Positions 1 through 10,475 of a stretch of 64,000 nt of DNA are shown piece by piece (the stretch's first letter is position 1; each line of letters begins with the position of its first letter). The notes under the pieces are model-generated. The model was not told the DNA's origin. It saw nothing but the letters and a program-made list of their open reading frames with translations, and ran no database searches. Both the position numbers and the translations under genes were made by a program. The stretch is from positions 29,179,001 to 29,243,000 of the forward strand of contig OY292275.1 in NCBI GenBank assembly GCA_958496175.1, in the 5' to 3' direction. The DNA is from Sisyra terminalis (Eukaryota; Arthropoda; Insecta; Neuroptera; Sisyridae).

Positions 1-1436
1 TCTCCCCAGGGGGCAACCTAACGCCTTACTACAACCCATCGCTATAAAGTCCAATATAACTTGTGCGTTGTGAACGCGCGAAGCCGACACAACTAATTAT
101 AACTAAGACTCATTACTAAAGTTTATTAATCAATGTTCAATAGAAGCAATCATTTGCGATTGGGCCCTCTCTCTTATGTTGTATTATGTAGGTAATAGGA
201 CAAGTGAAATGAGCTTTATTTATGGTTATGAGAATTACGGGACAATGCGAGCAATCCCTACTCCATCCACGGACGTTATGGTCATTATTATATTGGGTAA
301 TGTTCCAGGGACCTGTCAATCTCATCTTGAAATATTATTGAGGAATGCGATATGGAAGTTTATAGATCTTTCTCGCCAGCTCGCTTTCTTAACAAAATTT
401 ATCCATACATATTGTATGACTCTATTGTCTTTTGTGTACCCACAATGTTTTGTTGTCAGGAAGGGATTTCCCTCACTCTGAGCTGCGTTATATCACATTA
501 AATCTACGGAACATCACGAAGTTATTAACTTAAATTAAGATGAGTTTCTTCTTGTTTTTTATTTATATATTACATGTATATATTTTTAGCATTCATTGGT
601 GGGAATCAAAAATAATTTGTTCCATTATGAAATGTTGAGACCCTCAATTACAACCCATGATCGAAGGAATGTTCAAGTAAAAAGCATTTACTTACAAAAT
701 ATTTCAGTTGGAAAAATTAATTCTTTTATTATTTTAATTTCAAATTACACATAGCTATTTAAATTATTAATAACAATTATATTCATGTACAACACAACAA
801 TTATCCTTATGAATAAAATTGCAATTATTTCTCAAATAATAAAGCTATTAAAAGTTGACACATCAGCAGTTTGTTTAATTTCTTTTAGTTGTGTGTTCTA
901 TTCCGACACCTTAATGTTAAGTCATCGTGTAAACTTATTTAATGGGATGCACTTGAGTCTTTAAGCGAAAGAAAGTAATTATCCATAAAATATTCTAAAT
1001 GTAAAAGCAAGCCGTCAAAAATTTGCCAATATAATCTTTTGTGGGTTGAAAAAAACTTTTATTTTCGGTTAGGCGATTGACCCGACTAATATAGTGAAAA
1101 TAAATTAAGGATCATTAAACCATGGACGATGGACGTACAGGTATCACAATGTTTTGTATAGCTGCATCATGTGTCATGGATTGACGGCCCTGTACACACC
1201 CATTGACGACCCAGACCTATGGTCATATGAACTTGTAAAACCCTCATTCAAGGCTGAAAAGTGAATATTAGTTCATTTCTACAAAATAATTTGCTACATT
1301 CAATATGAGATTTGTACTGTTTTATAGTGAAAAACACTCAGTTTTTCCAAAAAGTGATAGAAATTTAATTTTCTTTAAGTAAATTAATTAATTAGTTAAG
1401 ATTTTTATAGCATTAATTTTTCAATTGCATTTTATA
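1..1436. other. intronic/intergenic DNA, no gene recognised
   Basis: The first 500 bases are less AT-rich than the rest and contain overlapping open frames on both strands (176-481 plus, 101 codons; 137-325 minus, 62 codons). Neither protein resembles a family I know, and having both strands open argues for chance. Around 1125-1230 there is another mixed-composition patch without a reading frame. From 1260 to 1436 the sequence is simple AT-rich DNA leading to the Helitron insertion point. Confidence 0.4.
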
Positions 1437-2173
1437 TCTAATATATAAAATTCTCGTGTCACGGGGTGCGTTGCTAAACTCCTCCGAAACGGCTCGACCG
1501 ATTTTCATAAAATTTTCTATGTATATTCGGTAGGCATGAGAATCGGACAACATCTATTTTTCATCCCCCTAAATGGTAAGGGTGGTCCACCCTTAAATTT
1601 TTTTTTTTATTTTTTGGATAAAATTTTTTGTTTTTATTTTTTTATGATACATCATACAAAAATACATACAACCCTAAATTTTCACCCCTCTATGATCAAC
1701 CCTTATTTTTTTATTAATTAAAAACTTTAATTTTTTTGGCTAGATTTTTATTTTGTCATGACTAAGAATAACAAAAAATCATATTACTCTTAATTTTCAC
1801 CCTTCTACGATCAACCCCTATTTTAACGGAATATTAACGAAAAAAGTAAAAGTAGTAGTAAAAAAAATAATTATATTAATAAAGCTTAAAGTAAATACGT
1901 TTTAAAAACCGTGCATACATAAAATCGTGTAATTATATATCTCCTCTGCCAGATAAAATTTTAATATTCGGTGTATTCCTTTCAAGAAGTAGGCATGTGA
2001 AAATATTTTTTTTTAAAATTCCTGCCCTAAAAGAGTGAATTGGGGTGATTAAGTTTCTTTGAGAAAATGTAGAGTTAATCAACAATCGAAATTTTGAATT
2101 TACTAAGTGTAATTAATAAATAAAGAATAAATTAATAATAAGTTTCTGTTTTTGTTATATAATTTTAACTACA

Positions 2174-2700
2174 GCATTTTAAATAACGTCATTTCACTTA
2201 ATTAGTATGAAAGTTTAGGTAGTAGGTACTTATATCAAATATCATAGAGGCGGTTTTTAATTTTTGTTTGTTTTTCAACAATCAAACTTTTTAAAATCTA
2301 ATTTTTATGAACTAATAATTGTGAACTGGAGCAATTATATACTCTGCTAAAAAGTATTATGGAAGCAATTTTTTGTCATATAACAACAATTGGTTTTCAA
2401 ATAGTTCTAAATACCGAAGAAGAGTTAGCATAGAAAATATACATATATATATATATATATATGTTTATTCATGATAATGAAATATGACAAAAAATTGCTT
2501 CCATAATGCTTTTCTGCAGAATATATAATTGCTCCAGGTTGCAATCATTAGTTCATAAAAATTAGATTTTAAAAAGTTAGATTGTTGATTGGTTCATAAA
2601 AAAAAGATTATAAAAAGTTTCTTTGTTAAGAAACTACTACATAAACTTACATAATAATTAAGTGAAATGGCGTTATTTAAATTTCGTTATCAAAATGATA
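2174..2700. mobile_element. foldback (long inverted repeat) element nested in the Helitron
   Basis: The left arm runs from about 2178 (ttttaaataacgtcatttca) and the right arm ends near 2690 (gtgaaatggcgttatttaaa). The two arms pair over nearly their whole length, including the mirrored stretch around ttatggaagcaattttttgtc (2358-2378) and its complement (2487-2507). The centre is a TA dinucleotide run (about 2443-2462). The 8-base direct repeat TAACTACA at 2166-2173 and 2701-2708 looks like a target duplication and suggests a hAT-like origin. It has no coding capacity. Confidence 0.7.
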
Positions 2701-3199
2701 TAACTACAATGCCCATTGTGTAAGCATAGGGAAACCGCCCTCACTCTCTTTTTCCCTACCGCACTTCTAAACAACCATAACTACAGCTGTGAATATACTG
2801 GGTTATGTTGAGCTGGTGGAAAAGTAAAATTGCCACAATTGGTCCCATCACCAGATCCGTTACGCTCATTAGATTATAGGCTAGGAAATGATTCTAAAAA
2901 TTTCTGGACCAAAACTCAAAAATATAACAGTTGATTACAAACAACGTCGTTTGGGGCAACGCATATTGTGCTGGATAAATTCATGTCCCCCTTCAAGGTA
3001 TAATTCCATAATAATTTTTGGATAACATTTAAATTAATTTTTATTTTTCAAATAATTTAAGAAAATCTTAAACAAATGCAGACAAGAACAAATTTATCAC
3101 TTACTGGAAGCGCTGTTACCACTACTAGATATCCACTTCTAGACCACTACTAGATCATCAAATCTTACAAATGTATTTTATGAGCAATACAGATACAGA

Positions 3200-4530
3200 A
3201 ATTGATAGGCGTTGTATTCATAATCCGTAAACATAAACAATAAAACGAATCATTGTCCAAAAATTACGGAGGTATCTGAAAATGCAGAAATTTGTAGTCG
3301 ATTAAAGTCACACGACACGTCGTTCGGAAAACTGAGATATGTGGAATCAAAATGTCTTCTGCTTTGAATTTTCAATTCAATTTGTAACTTCGATAAGGTT
3401 GCTCATTAATTTTTTCACCGCAAGTCGGGTGTTATGACCAAAACGTGGTTGATCTATATATTCCACAACATAAGGATTACTGATCCAATTTTTAATTGGA
3501 TTATGAGGCGGTAACCCGGAGAATTTCAGCGAATTTAAAATTCTATCCATAATTGAAAACATCATCTTTATTAGTAACGCAATCAACCGAAGTGCAGGTC
3601 TCTAATACGCCAGTTTTCTTATTTTGAATCTGAATTATCTATTTCATTAATATCATTTTCGTTGACAACGTTTTTTGGGGTCAATATAACACGTTCTCTC
3701 AACCAAACATGATTTTTGTAATTTGTAACCAAGTTTGGGAACACCCTCTCGATGAGTTCGATCTTTGATTTAGTAAAGTGACAAAATTGGCAAAGAATGT
3801 AATGTATGCAGGTAATGTGTCAACAGAAATTTTGCCATTACTAATATCGATCAATTGTTCGGAAAACACTTTTCTAAATTAGTTATTCTGCAATTCGAAT
3901 TACATTTTCGAGTTTAATTTGATTGTTTTTAAATATTTCCATACAGTGGACGACTTCAGACATTAAGGATCGACTGTTGTCGATAAAATAAATGCTTGCT
4001 TTAAATTATCAAATATCTGGTACCATATAAATAAACTTCAGATGGAAGAAAACAAGAAAATTGTATTGCTGAACGATCCTTCTGCTGATGATTTCTCCAA
4101 GAAATTAATAAATGACCGTGTTCATTGTTTGAATTTTTATTCAAATTAAGTTTACTAAAACATTATTCAGCGGTTTTGTGAAAAAGCTAGCAATTATGTA
4201 AAAATTTTGAATGAGACGAAATCCCAAAAATTCAAAGGAAATGAAATCAATACGCTCGATTCGTTGACAAGAACATGGTTATTACCGATATTCAACATTT
4301 GCTTGGGAAATTTTTCAGCAGATTGATCATTCCACAACGCATGCCTCATGTCTCCAACTGAAATTTCTTCACATTGTGCCACAGATTTTATGATTTTAAG
4401 CAAGTATTTATTTTATTGATAGAACTCCATCTTGGAATACTTGGTACTGGAAAAAATTACCAACAACAAAATCATTGCGCTTTCAAAACATATTGAGTCA
4501 ATGCGAAGATAGATCTTTCAATAACTATCG
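3200..4530 (-). pseudogene. Helitron PIF1-like helicase, C-terminal half, frameshifted
   Basis: Successive minus-strand pieces match the order of motifs in Helitron-encoded PIF1-type helicases. ESAMILL (about 4453-4488) matches the family's GGAMILLSGDFRQ region, although the catalytic GDFRQ motif is lost. RHALWNDQSAEKF...LNIGN...VDES-like sequence, ending LISFPLNF, lies in 4194-4403. NYKNHVWLRERVILTPKN is at 3667-3724, LNSLKFSGLPPHN...TRLAVKKLMSNLIE at 3377-3586, and EDILIPHIS at 3333-3359. Several stops and frame changes lie between the pieces, and the N-terminal helicase and Rep parts are missing upstream (4530-5156). The gene runs antisense to the orientation implied by the element ends, which is unusual. 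It is a dead pseudogene. Confidence 0.8.
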
Positions 4531-5156
4531 TTATATGCCTTTAAGAAAGAGTTACAGACAATATGAAATTGAAAGCATTGACATCAAAGTGTGGGTCACG
4601 TGAACTGCCAACTACGGAAAATTCCAAGCCTAATTATTTAAAAACTGATTTTATTCAAATTTTTACGTGTATTATTAAGATATGTTAATAGTTACTCTGC
4701 TATTTGGAGCGATGGTGAATTGAACTAATCATTAATCATCAAAATCAGTCCAATAATTTTTTAGCTAAAAAATGATCTAAATAACCTGACTTTATTTAGT
4801 ATATTTAAGATATTTGATTTGACAAATCGTATGTCAATGTAATGGCAATGTGCTTCAATGAGGAGAATCAATCTGAGGGTAATGCATGCACCAAAATCCA
4901 TAGCTTCAATAAATTAAATGAATTGTTGACATGCCATTGAATTAACTAATTTTTGTTTTTTATTAATAATTTTTACTCCCATTGTATAATATAATATTAT
5001 TATATAATATTGTTCTAATTAAATATTGAACTTCATAATTGTATTCGTATTAGTTTGTTATTAAAATTATAAATTAAAACTAGCTTAAATATTCGTTCAT
5101 AAAAAACACTACGTTCTATTCCTGTTAGGCACTACGAAGTTTGCCGGGTCAGCTAG

Positions 5157-5730
5157 TGTTATTATAGAGATTACGAATTCTTGATGAGTAAAAGTATAAT
5201 TTAAAGGAATGGAACGTAACGTCAAATAAATAAAACTAGGAAATAAAGAAATAAACGATTTTGTCCTTTAAGATAAATATCCTTTAAGTTTAATATGTTT
5301 AAAGACCTTTTTACCATTCAAACATAGAAAACAATAATAGAATGTTGACCAATATAAACTGGAGAAATATTTTTCAAACTAATCTTCAAGTTCAACATAT
5401 CGGTTAGAAAGACTTTATTTTTCTATTATTTTAAAATCAAATATGCAAATAATAAACATTTTAACTTAGACATCGTTTTTGGCCATATACCTACCTAAAG
5501 AGGTTCATTATTGCGAAACTGAGAACACCTAACAATTACAGTTTTACCCAAACTTTTGATGTCATGTTCTTTTTTGCAAATAAAATCGTTGTTCTAACTT
5601 GATGATAAACTAAATTGTTAATTTTATTGAAATAGTTCATACAACTTTTTAGTTTCTTTTTTTATTTTACTTTTTTTAGTGTTATTTCCAATTTTATAAA
5701 ATAGATTGATGAGCTCTTTTCAATCTAGGT
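5157..5730. other. AT-rich intron, nothing recognised
   Basis: Single-copy-looking AT-rich sequence between the Helitron and the hAT-like element. I see no reading frame, repeat or motif of note. Confidence 0.4.
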
Positions 5731-6452
5731 CATGTAGTGCCAAAGTGGTCGATGTAGACCCTCTGGGAACCATTTGATCAAGAGTGTTGATTGGGGTTCG
5801 AAGCAAAAACAATTCTTAATATGCAAACAACTTATATTTAACAGTGTATATACAATTTTTGAATGGTTTTATAATTATGTTTATGTCAGTTTCTTTAACA
5901 AAAATAAATTTAAAAAAATTCATATATTCACTTGGGTGAGAAAAGTATTTACGTATACTGTCTAAACAATACCTTTATAAAAATATTGGGGTCCACATTG
6001 TATGACTTTATTTTTGTGACTCATCACATAACGATTACGGAGCGATCCAATAATACTTGATGACCACTAAGGAAGATTGTTTGGCAATCAAAATGCGTAT
6101 CTGAGGAAAACCGTTAAAACAGATTATTTTTAAGCTTTCGTTCAAATTTATGTATATTTTACTTTTGTTTGTACTATTACATATATTAGACCACGACATA
6201 ATGTATATATTGTTTACGCAGTAAAACTGTTCAATATCAACGAAAAAATTTTAATTGATATTTACGTACTATCTACAATAAATGTTTAATATCCTGTAAT
6301 AAATGTAACATATACATATATTGATAGTTTTATTTTAATAAACTGAAAAATTAACTAAAAACATTAACTGAATTACTACTATGGGAGTCGATGAGGAATT
6401 TTAAAAATTAATTATGTAAGGGACTATGATTAAAAAAGTTTAGTAACCCCTG
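5731..6452. mobile_element. hAT-like non-autonomous element, 722 bp
   Basis: The flanking 8-base repeats ATCTAGGT (5723-5730) and ATCTACGT (6453-6460) agree at 7 of 8 positions, the duplication length of hAT transposons. The left end reads catgtagtgccaaagtggtc; the right end, read inward on the other strand, is CAGGGGTTACTAAACTTTTT, the CAGGGGT...AAACT type seen in many hAT elements. The two ends match only about half their bases, so the copy is old. There is no transposase frame. A Penelope-like hammerhead-like segment lies inside it. Confidence 0.6.
6041..6110 (+). ncRNA. decayed hammerhead-ribozyme-like motif (Penelope-type)
   Basis: The segment aligns at roughly 70% with the minus strand of 35690-35770, so both are copies of one repeat. 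In hammerhead terms, the CUGAUGA box has decayed to CTAAGGA (6067-6073), stem II is GATTG/CAATC (6075-6079 with 6085-6089), and the GAAA box has become AAAA (6090-6093). Hammerhead motifs are known in the pseudo-LTRs of Penelope-like retroelements. Both core boxes are mutated here, so this copy should be inactive. Confidence 0.45.
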
Positions 6453-7717
6453 ATCTACGTACAAGGTACCTAAAAAAAACAAATGTATATATATGAATTC
6501 TTAAACGTCCATAAATCTCTACCCAAGCGTACCTAAAAAACTTAAGGCAATTTTTTTTTCGTTTCGCATCAAATAATTATTCTGTTGAATCGAAGACATT
6601 ACTATTATATGTTTGAAAGAAGTCAATTTAAGAACATTATTTGAATACTTTAAAACTGAATAAACAATAAACTTAAAAATTGTTTCTTTATTTTTCAAAA
6701 AAAAAAATATAATAAAAAAATCAACGATCGATTCCAAAGCTTAAAAAGAGCATATAAGGGAAAATATTTTAGATCATAAAAACTACACATTTCTTCGGTA
6801 TCTTTATTTTTTCACACTTTTGCACGTACACTTGACAATCTAGAGAGTGAGCCCATTTTATTATTTTACAAACGCATATTTCCCAATTTTCGTTTTAAAT
6901 AGAAAAGATTGAATCTTCTGCACCAATTTTTTAAATCCACCTAACGATATCGTATTACATAATTAAATTTACTGATTTCTTTTCTCCTCCCCATTACAAA
7001 GATGAATCTATCCGTAATTTTTTCGTAGTTGTTTTTCCCCGTTGTATAGCAGTTCAGAGAAAACATTGTTTTCTAAATTTCAACTAGAGAATAGAATGAA
7101 GGTAATGGAAATCACAAAAATTTGTTTTTGCTCCTTAAATACGGAACCTTAGTGCCCTATTAGCACTGATACTACTTTAGTTAGTAAAGTTCCTAGGATT
7201 CGTAATTTTCAGTAAAGCTAGTGTAAATAATTACACCAACTCTTCGAAATGTCTTAAAACGGTTCAAGCAAAAAAGTCATCAACTTGAATCCAACTAAAA
7301 AAGTACTTGAGAAAAAATCACTTATAATGTCTTAAATTTAATCTTAGGTAGGCACTGTTTTTTCTTTTGTATAATGATATTGTATTTTTAAAAAAAAAAT
7401 ATTTACTATAAACGGCGCATATTTAAACACTTTTTAAAAAAAACATAAGAAAATTTCATAGTTTGTGATTTCTGCACAGACATAAAATAAAATAAATCAA
7501 AACAAGGATACTTCTTAAGGCTGTGATTAAAATATAAATGGGTATAGTTAAGTTGCCGTTGCAACAAAATCGATAGGAATGAAGAATATCTTGAAAATTT
7601 TTAAAAGATTAAAATTAAATAAAATTGTTAGTTGAAATGGTATTGGAAAGAACTTTTTACATTATGTAGTAGTCATTTGAAATCGAGTTAGACGAAGATG
7701 TAGTAGGTAGTTGGTAC
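6453..7717. other. AT-rich intron, no gene
   Basis: Mostly low-complexity A/T runs. The open frame at 6519-6737 (minus) is Lys/Phe/Ile-rich, the kind an AT-rich background produces by chance. No repeat element was recognised. Confidence 0.4.
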
Positions 7718-7779
7718 CTACGTAGTACTTATACAAAATGAGGTATGTAAAGAAATAAAATGATAAAAATTTGTAAAGG

Positions 7780-8160
7780 AAAGAATGTAGTGCAAGGCAA
7801 TTGATCCAATGCCCGTCGGCGGCACTCGTTCGAGTAACGCGGCGTATTCCGAGAATGTCTGAATATTATGTATGTATGTTGTATAATGCAAGAGCTGGAG
7901 TATTTTTGTACGTGTAGGTATACATAAAACGTCGTTTATATGAAAGTATGTATGTGGTCGGTATCAACAGTCAACTAACGTATCGATCATTCGTCAATCG
8001 TCAGCCTTCCATCTTGAGAATAACACCGCGACCAAATGACGACGCCAGAAGTAAAAGTAGGTACGTTGGTAATGGATGGTGGAGGCGCGGGTAAGAATGA
8101 GACAAATGGTGGAGGCACCGATCATAATATTATACACATTCACAGAACCTAACATTACCT
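7780..8160 (+). promoter_or_regulatory. GC-rich island; candidate promoter and first exon
   Basis: This stretch departs sharply from the surrounding AT-rich DNA, with CpG-containing patches such as cgtcggcggcactcgttcga (7816-7835). On the plus strand an ATG at 8036 opens a 38-codon frame starting MTTPEVKVGTLVMDGGG. Two good donor sites cut into it: TAG|GTACGT (GT at 8061) and GCGG|GTAAGA (GT at 8091). A leader-like sequence (gtcaactaacgtatcgatca) precedes it. On the minus strand a frame at 7718-7858 begins right after an AG (aatattcag). I do not recognise either peptide. It may be the 5' exon of a gene nested in dac or an enhancer. Confidence 0.3.
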
Positions 8161-9699
8161 TTTGAAACGCGATTGGTTACTTGGACAATGATTGTTACCA
8201 GACCACACCCCGTTTTTATTTTATTATTTTTTCCTTTTTCTCATAGTTGAACATTTGTAAACGTCAATATTACAAAAAGCACGTGCATTCGACGTCTTAT
8301 CATTGGTCGACTGTAACTAATGCATATGTATGCAAATATATGAAATGACCATACCAATTATGCTAAGTTCTTAAAAACATATTTCTTTTCGATTTTTCTT
8401 TCAAAACTAACTTCAGAATTCATTATCTCTTTTATCTTTATTCCAATAATAATCTACCATGTTTTCTTCCACTCACGATTCTTTCACCCAATAAGCACCT
8501 AAGTACATCGCTATATTTTAAAAACAGTAATCGGGCACTGACTTATTCAATCTTATCGAATCCTGTTTTAAAAATGATTCAAATTAATACACATATTTCT
8601 TTCTACTTATCACAAAACTATCATAGGCAATAATTATTTAGCAAACATAATTAAAAAAAAGATTTCCTGGTATAGACCTAGGGAGGAACCTAAAAATGAA
8701 AACTTTTTTTTTTAGATAATTTTCGCAGAAGTTAAAAAAAAACTTGGCATAATTTTTAATGATCAAAAAATATTAACAGAAAAAAAAAATTACGATGGTG
8801 ATTATGGACTCAAAATTTGATAATTTTAAGTTTCATTAATTTTCATTGAGTAAAGATTATTAGAAAATGTCTGGAATGTTTAACGTTTAAAAGTAGACAA
8901 ATAGGAATAATTATTTGTTAAAAAAACTGTTTTACATAACAAATACATTTTGTAGTCTATACGTATACTGTAATATGAAATTAAATAAATCAAAATTGTA
9001 TTTAATGCTTTTTATACATGGACAAAAATACACATTTTAGAACTGCAATTACTTTTTATAAAAAATTTCCTGGTTTTTATAAATCTAAAGAAAATGAAAT
9101 ATAGAAAACTGTTTTCATTTTTATTTTCTCTTGTGTTTAATAATGATAAAATATGGGTTGTTTCTATGAAATTACTTAGCAATTTTTGAGTGGTTTAACA
9201 CGTGTCACCTGATGTCATCTTTAACACCTTCTATCTGTGTAAGCTTCAGTGTTCAGAAATGTTCACGTATCATAAGACACTATCTAATTTTTTTAATTTT
9301 TACGCCTTCTAATTTTTCTTTATATTGTACTTAGATTACATCATTTGATTTCACCTAAAATATCTTATGACATTTCACCAATGTTATAGTAACAGTAGGT
9401 ATACCATTCTTACATTTTTATTTCACCCAAGTTTTGTTTATAATGTAATAATCGTTAATACAAATTATTAATCGGATGTCAAAATCTATCACCTCAAAGA
9501 GAATTTAATTTGCACCCAAAAATGATAATTACTAATCCAACTATGTGCGCCAGCGCCAACAAACAAATGAGTATCCAAAAATAATGTTCCCAATTTCAAT
9601 ATACCAATATTGAATATACCTCTCCCTCAAATACCTCACACTTCATTAAAACAGAAAAATTTACATTTCCAGGTTAAACCAGGTTTGCTTATCCGAAAA
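8161..9699. other. AT-rich intron, no gene
   Basis: No reading frame or repeat recognised. Composition returns to the AT-rich background right after the island at 8160. Confidence 0.4.
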
Positions 9700-9845
9700 C
9701 ATAGACATTTCATGTTTGCAGATGATACATTCTAGGTGCTAGGTGCCAGAACAATTTCCAAAGACATGAGCCAAAAATATCTGTTGGAACCAAAGGGATA
9801 CCTTCAATTTTTTTCTAGTCAATGATCATAATTGATTGTATCAAA
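9700..9845 (+). pseudogene. possible LINE reverse-transcriptase fragment
   Basis: One frame from about 9706 reads HFMFADDTF, a stop, then VLGARTISKDM and, 15 residues on, LQFFSSQ followed by two stops and LI. FADDT is the catalytic YADD-type box of non-LTR reverse transcriptases, and in these families it is typically followed by a weakly conserved stretch and a L--WF--N-L--N motif at about this spacing. The fragment is short, has three stops, and lacks support upstream, so I regard it as a likely but unproven LINE scrap. Confidence 0.4.
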
Positions 9846-10273
9846 GAATAACACTAGAACAACATAGCTCTTTTGGATGTAGCGCAGTAGATTTTAAAAA
9901 AAAATCCCCAATTATTAGAGTAGAACAAAAAAGGATTATAAATGAGAACAATGGGGAATTTCAACGATACTTTAAGTAATTGACTAGATAATTTATTTGG
10001 TACTTTATAATTTTTTTTGCCAGAATCAATATTTTTTTTAGGATGGTCCATTGAATAATCAATACGTAAATAGAGTGACCATTTGGCAATCGAGGAATTA
10101 TTAATACAATAAAATCTAGAAATTAGTTTTTAGCTCACTAAATCATGATTAGTTACACAATTAACCAAACTTTTGGTACTATGTAAAGAAAAATTTAAGC
10201 TTATTGGAAGCATTTGCTCCCTTGTAAGGATCTTTTGCTTCTTTGTAATTTATATCAATCGTTGTTTAATTTA

Positions 10274-10475
10274 TAACTAGTAACTTTCCATGAAATATTC
10301 ACAGCCTAATTCCACTGACATAAATGACAAATGGTAAAAAATAGCAATTAAATGAAATCAAAATGATAGTTGAAATCATAACAATAATCAGTCAGGTCAA
10401 ATTTGAAACAATGATCGTATTTCGCTTACACGTATGTGTTTAAAATTTTATCTTTTTATCGTTGTCGACATACCT
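10274..10475 (+). repeat. interspersed repeat family R1, copy A
   Basis: Shares blocks in the same order with 42443-42630 and with 42664-42709 plus 43010-43160: tgaaatattc, acaaatgg, caattaaatgaaat, atgatagttg, caaatttgaaacaatgatcg, cacgtatgtg and a terminal ttgtc. It is unclassified. I see no terminal inverted repeats, poly-A tail or coding sequence. Confidence 0.75.

Larger units (their letters stand above)
1437..5156 (+). mobile_element. Helitron, degenerate, 3.7 kb, with nested foldback insertion
   Basis: Left end: TC at 1437 opening tctaatatataaaattctcg, followed by the gctcgaccgattttcat stretch common at the left ends of insect Helitrons. Right end: a short hairpin (GGCA 5128-5131 pairing with TGCC 5142-5145), then GGGTCAG and CTAG at 5153-5156. 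The flanking bases are A at 1436 and T at 5157, the AT dinucleotide into which Helitrons insert without duplication. Inside are a helicase remnant on the opposite strand (about 3200-4530) and a 0.5-kb foldback element. No Rep (HUH) motif was found, so the copy cannot be autonomous. Confidence 0.85.

Noticed and set aside
176..481. 101-codon open frame, plus strand
   Set aside because: Overlaps an open frame on the other strand, resembles no known family, and has no promoter, splice or codon signal. Likely chance in a less AT-rich patch.
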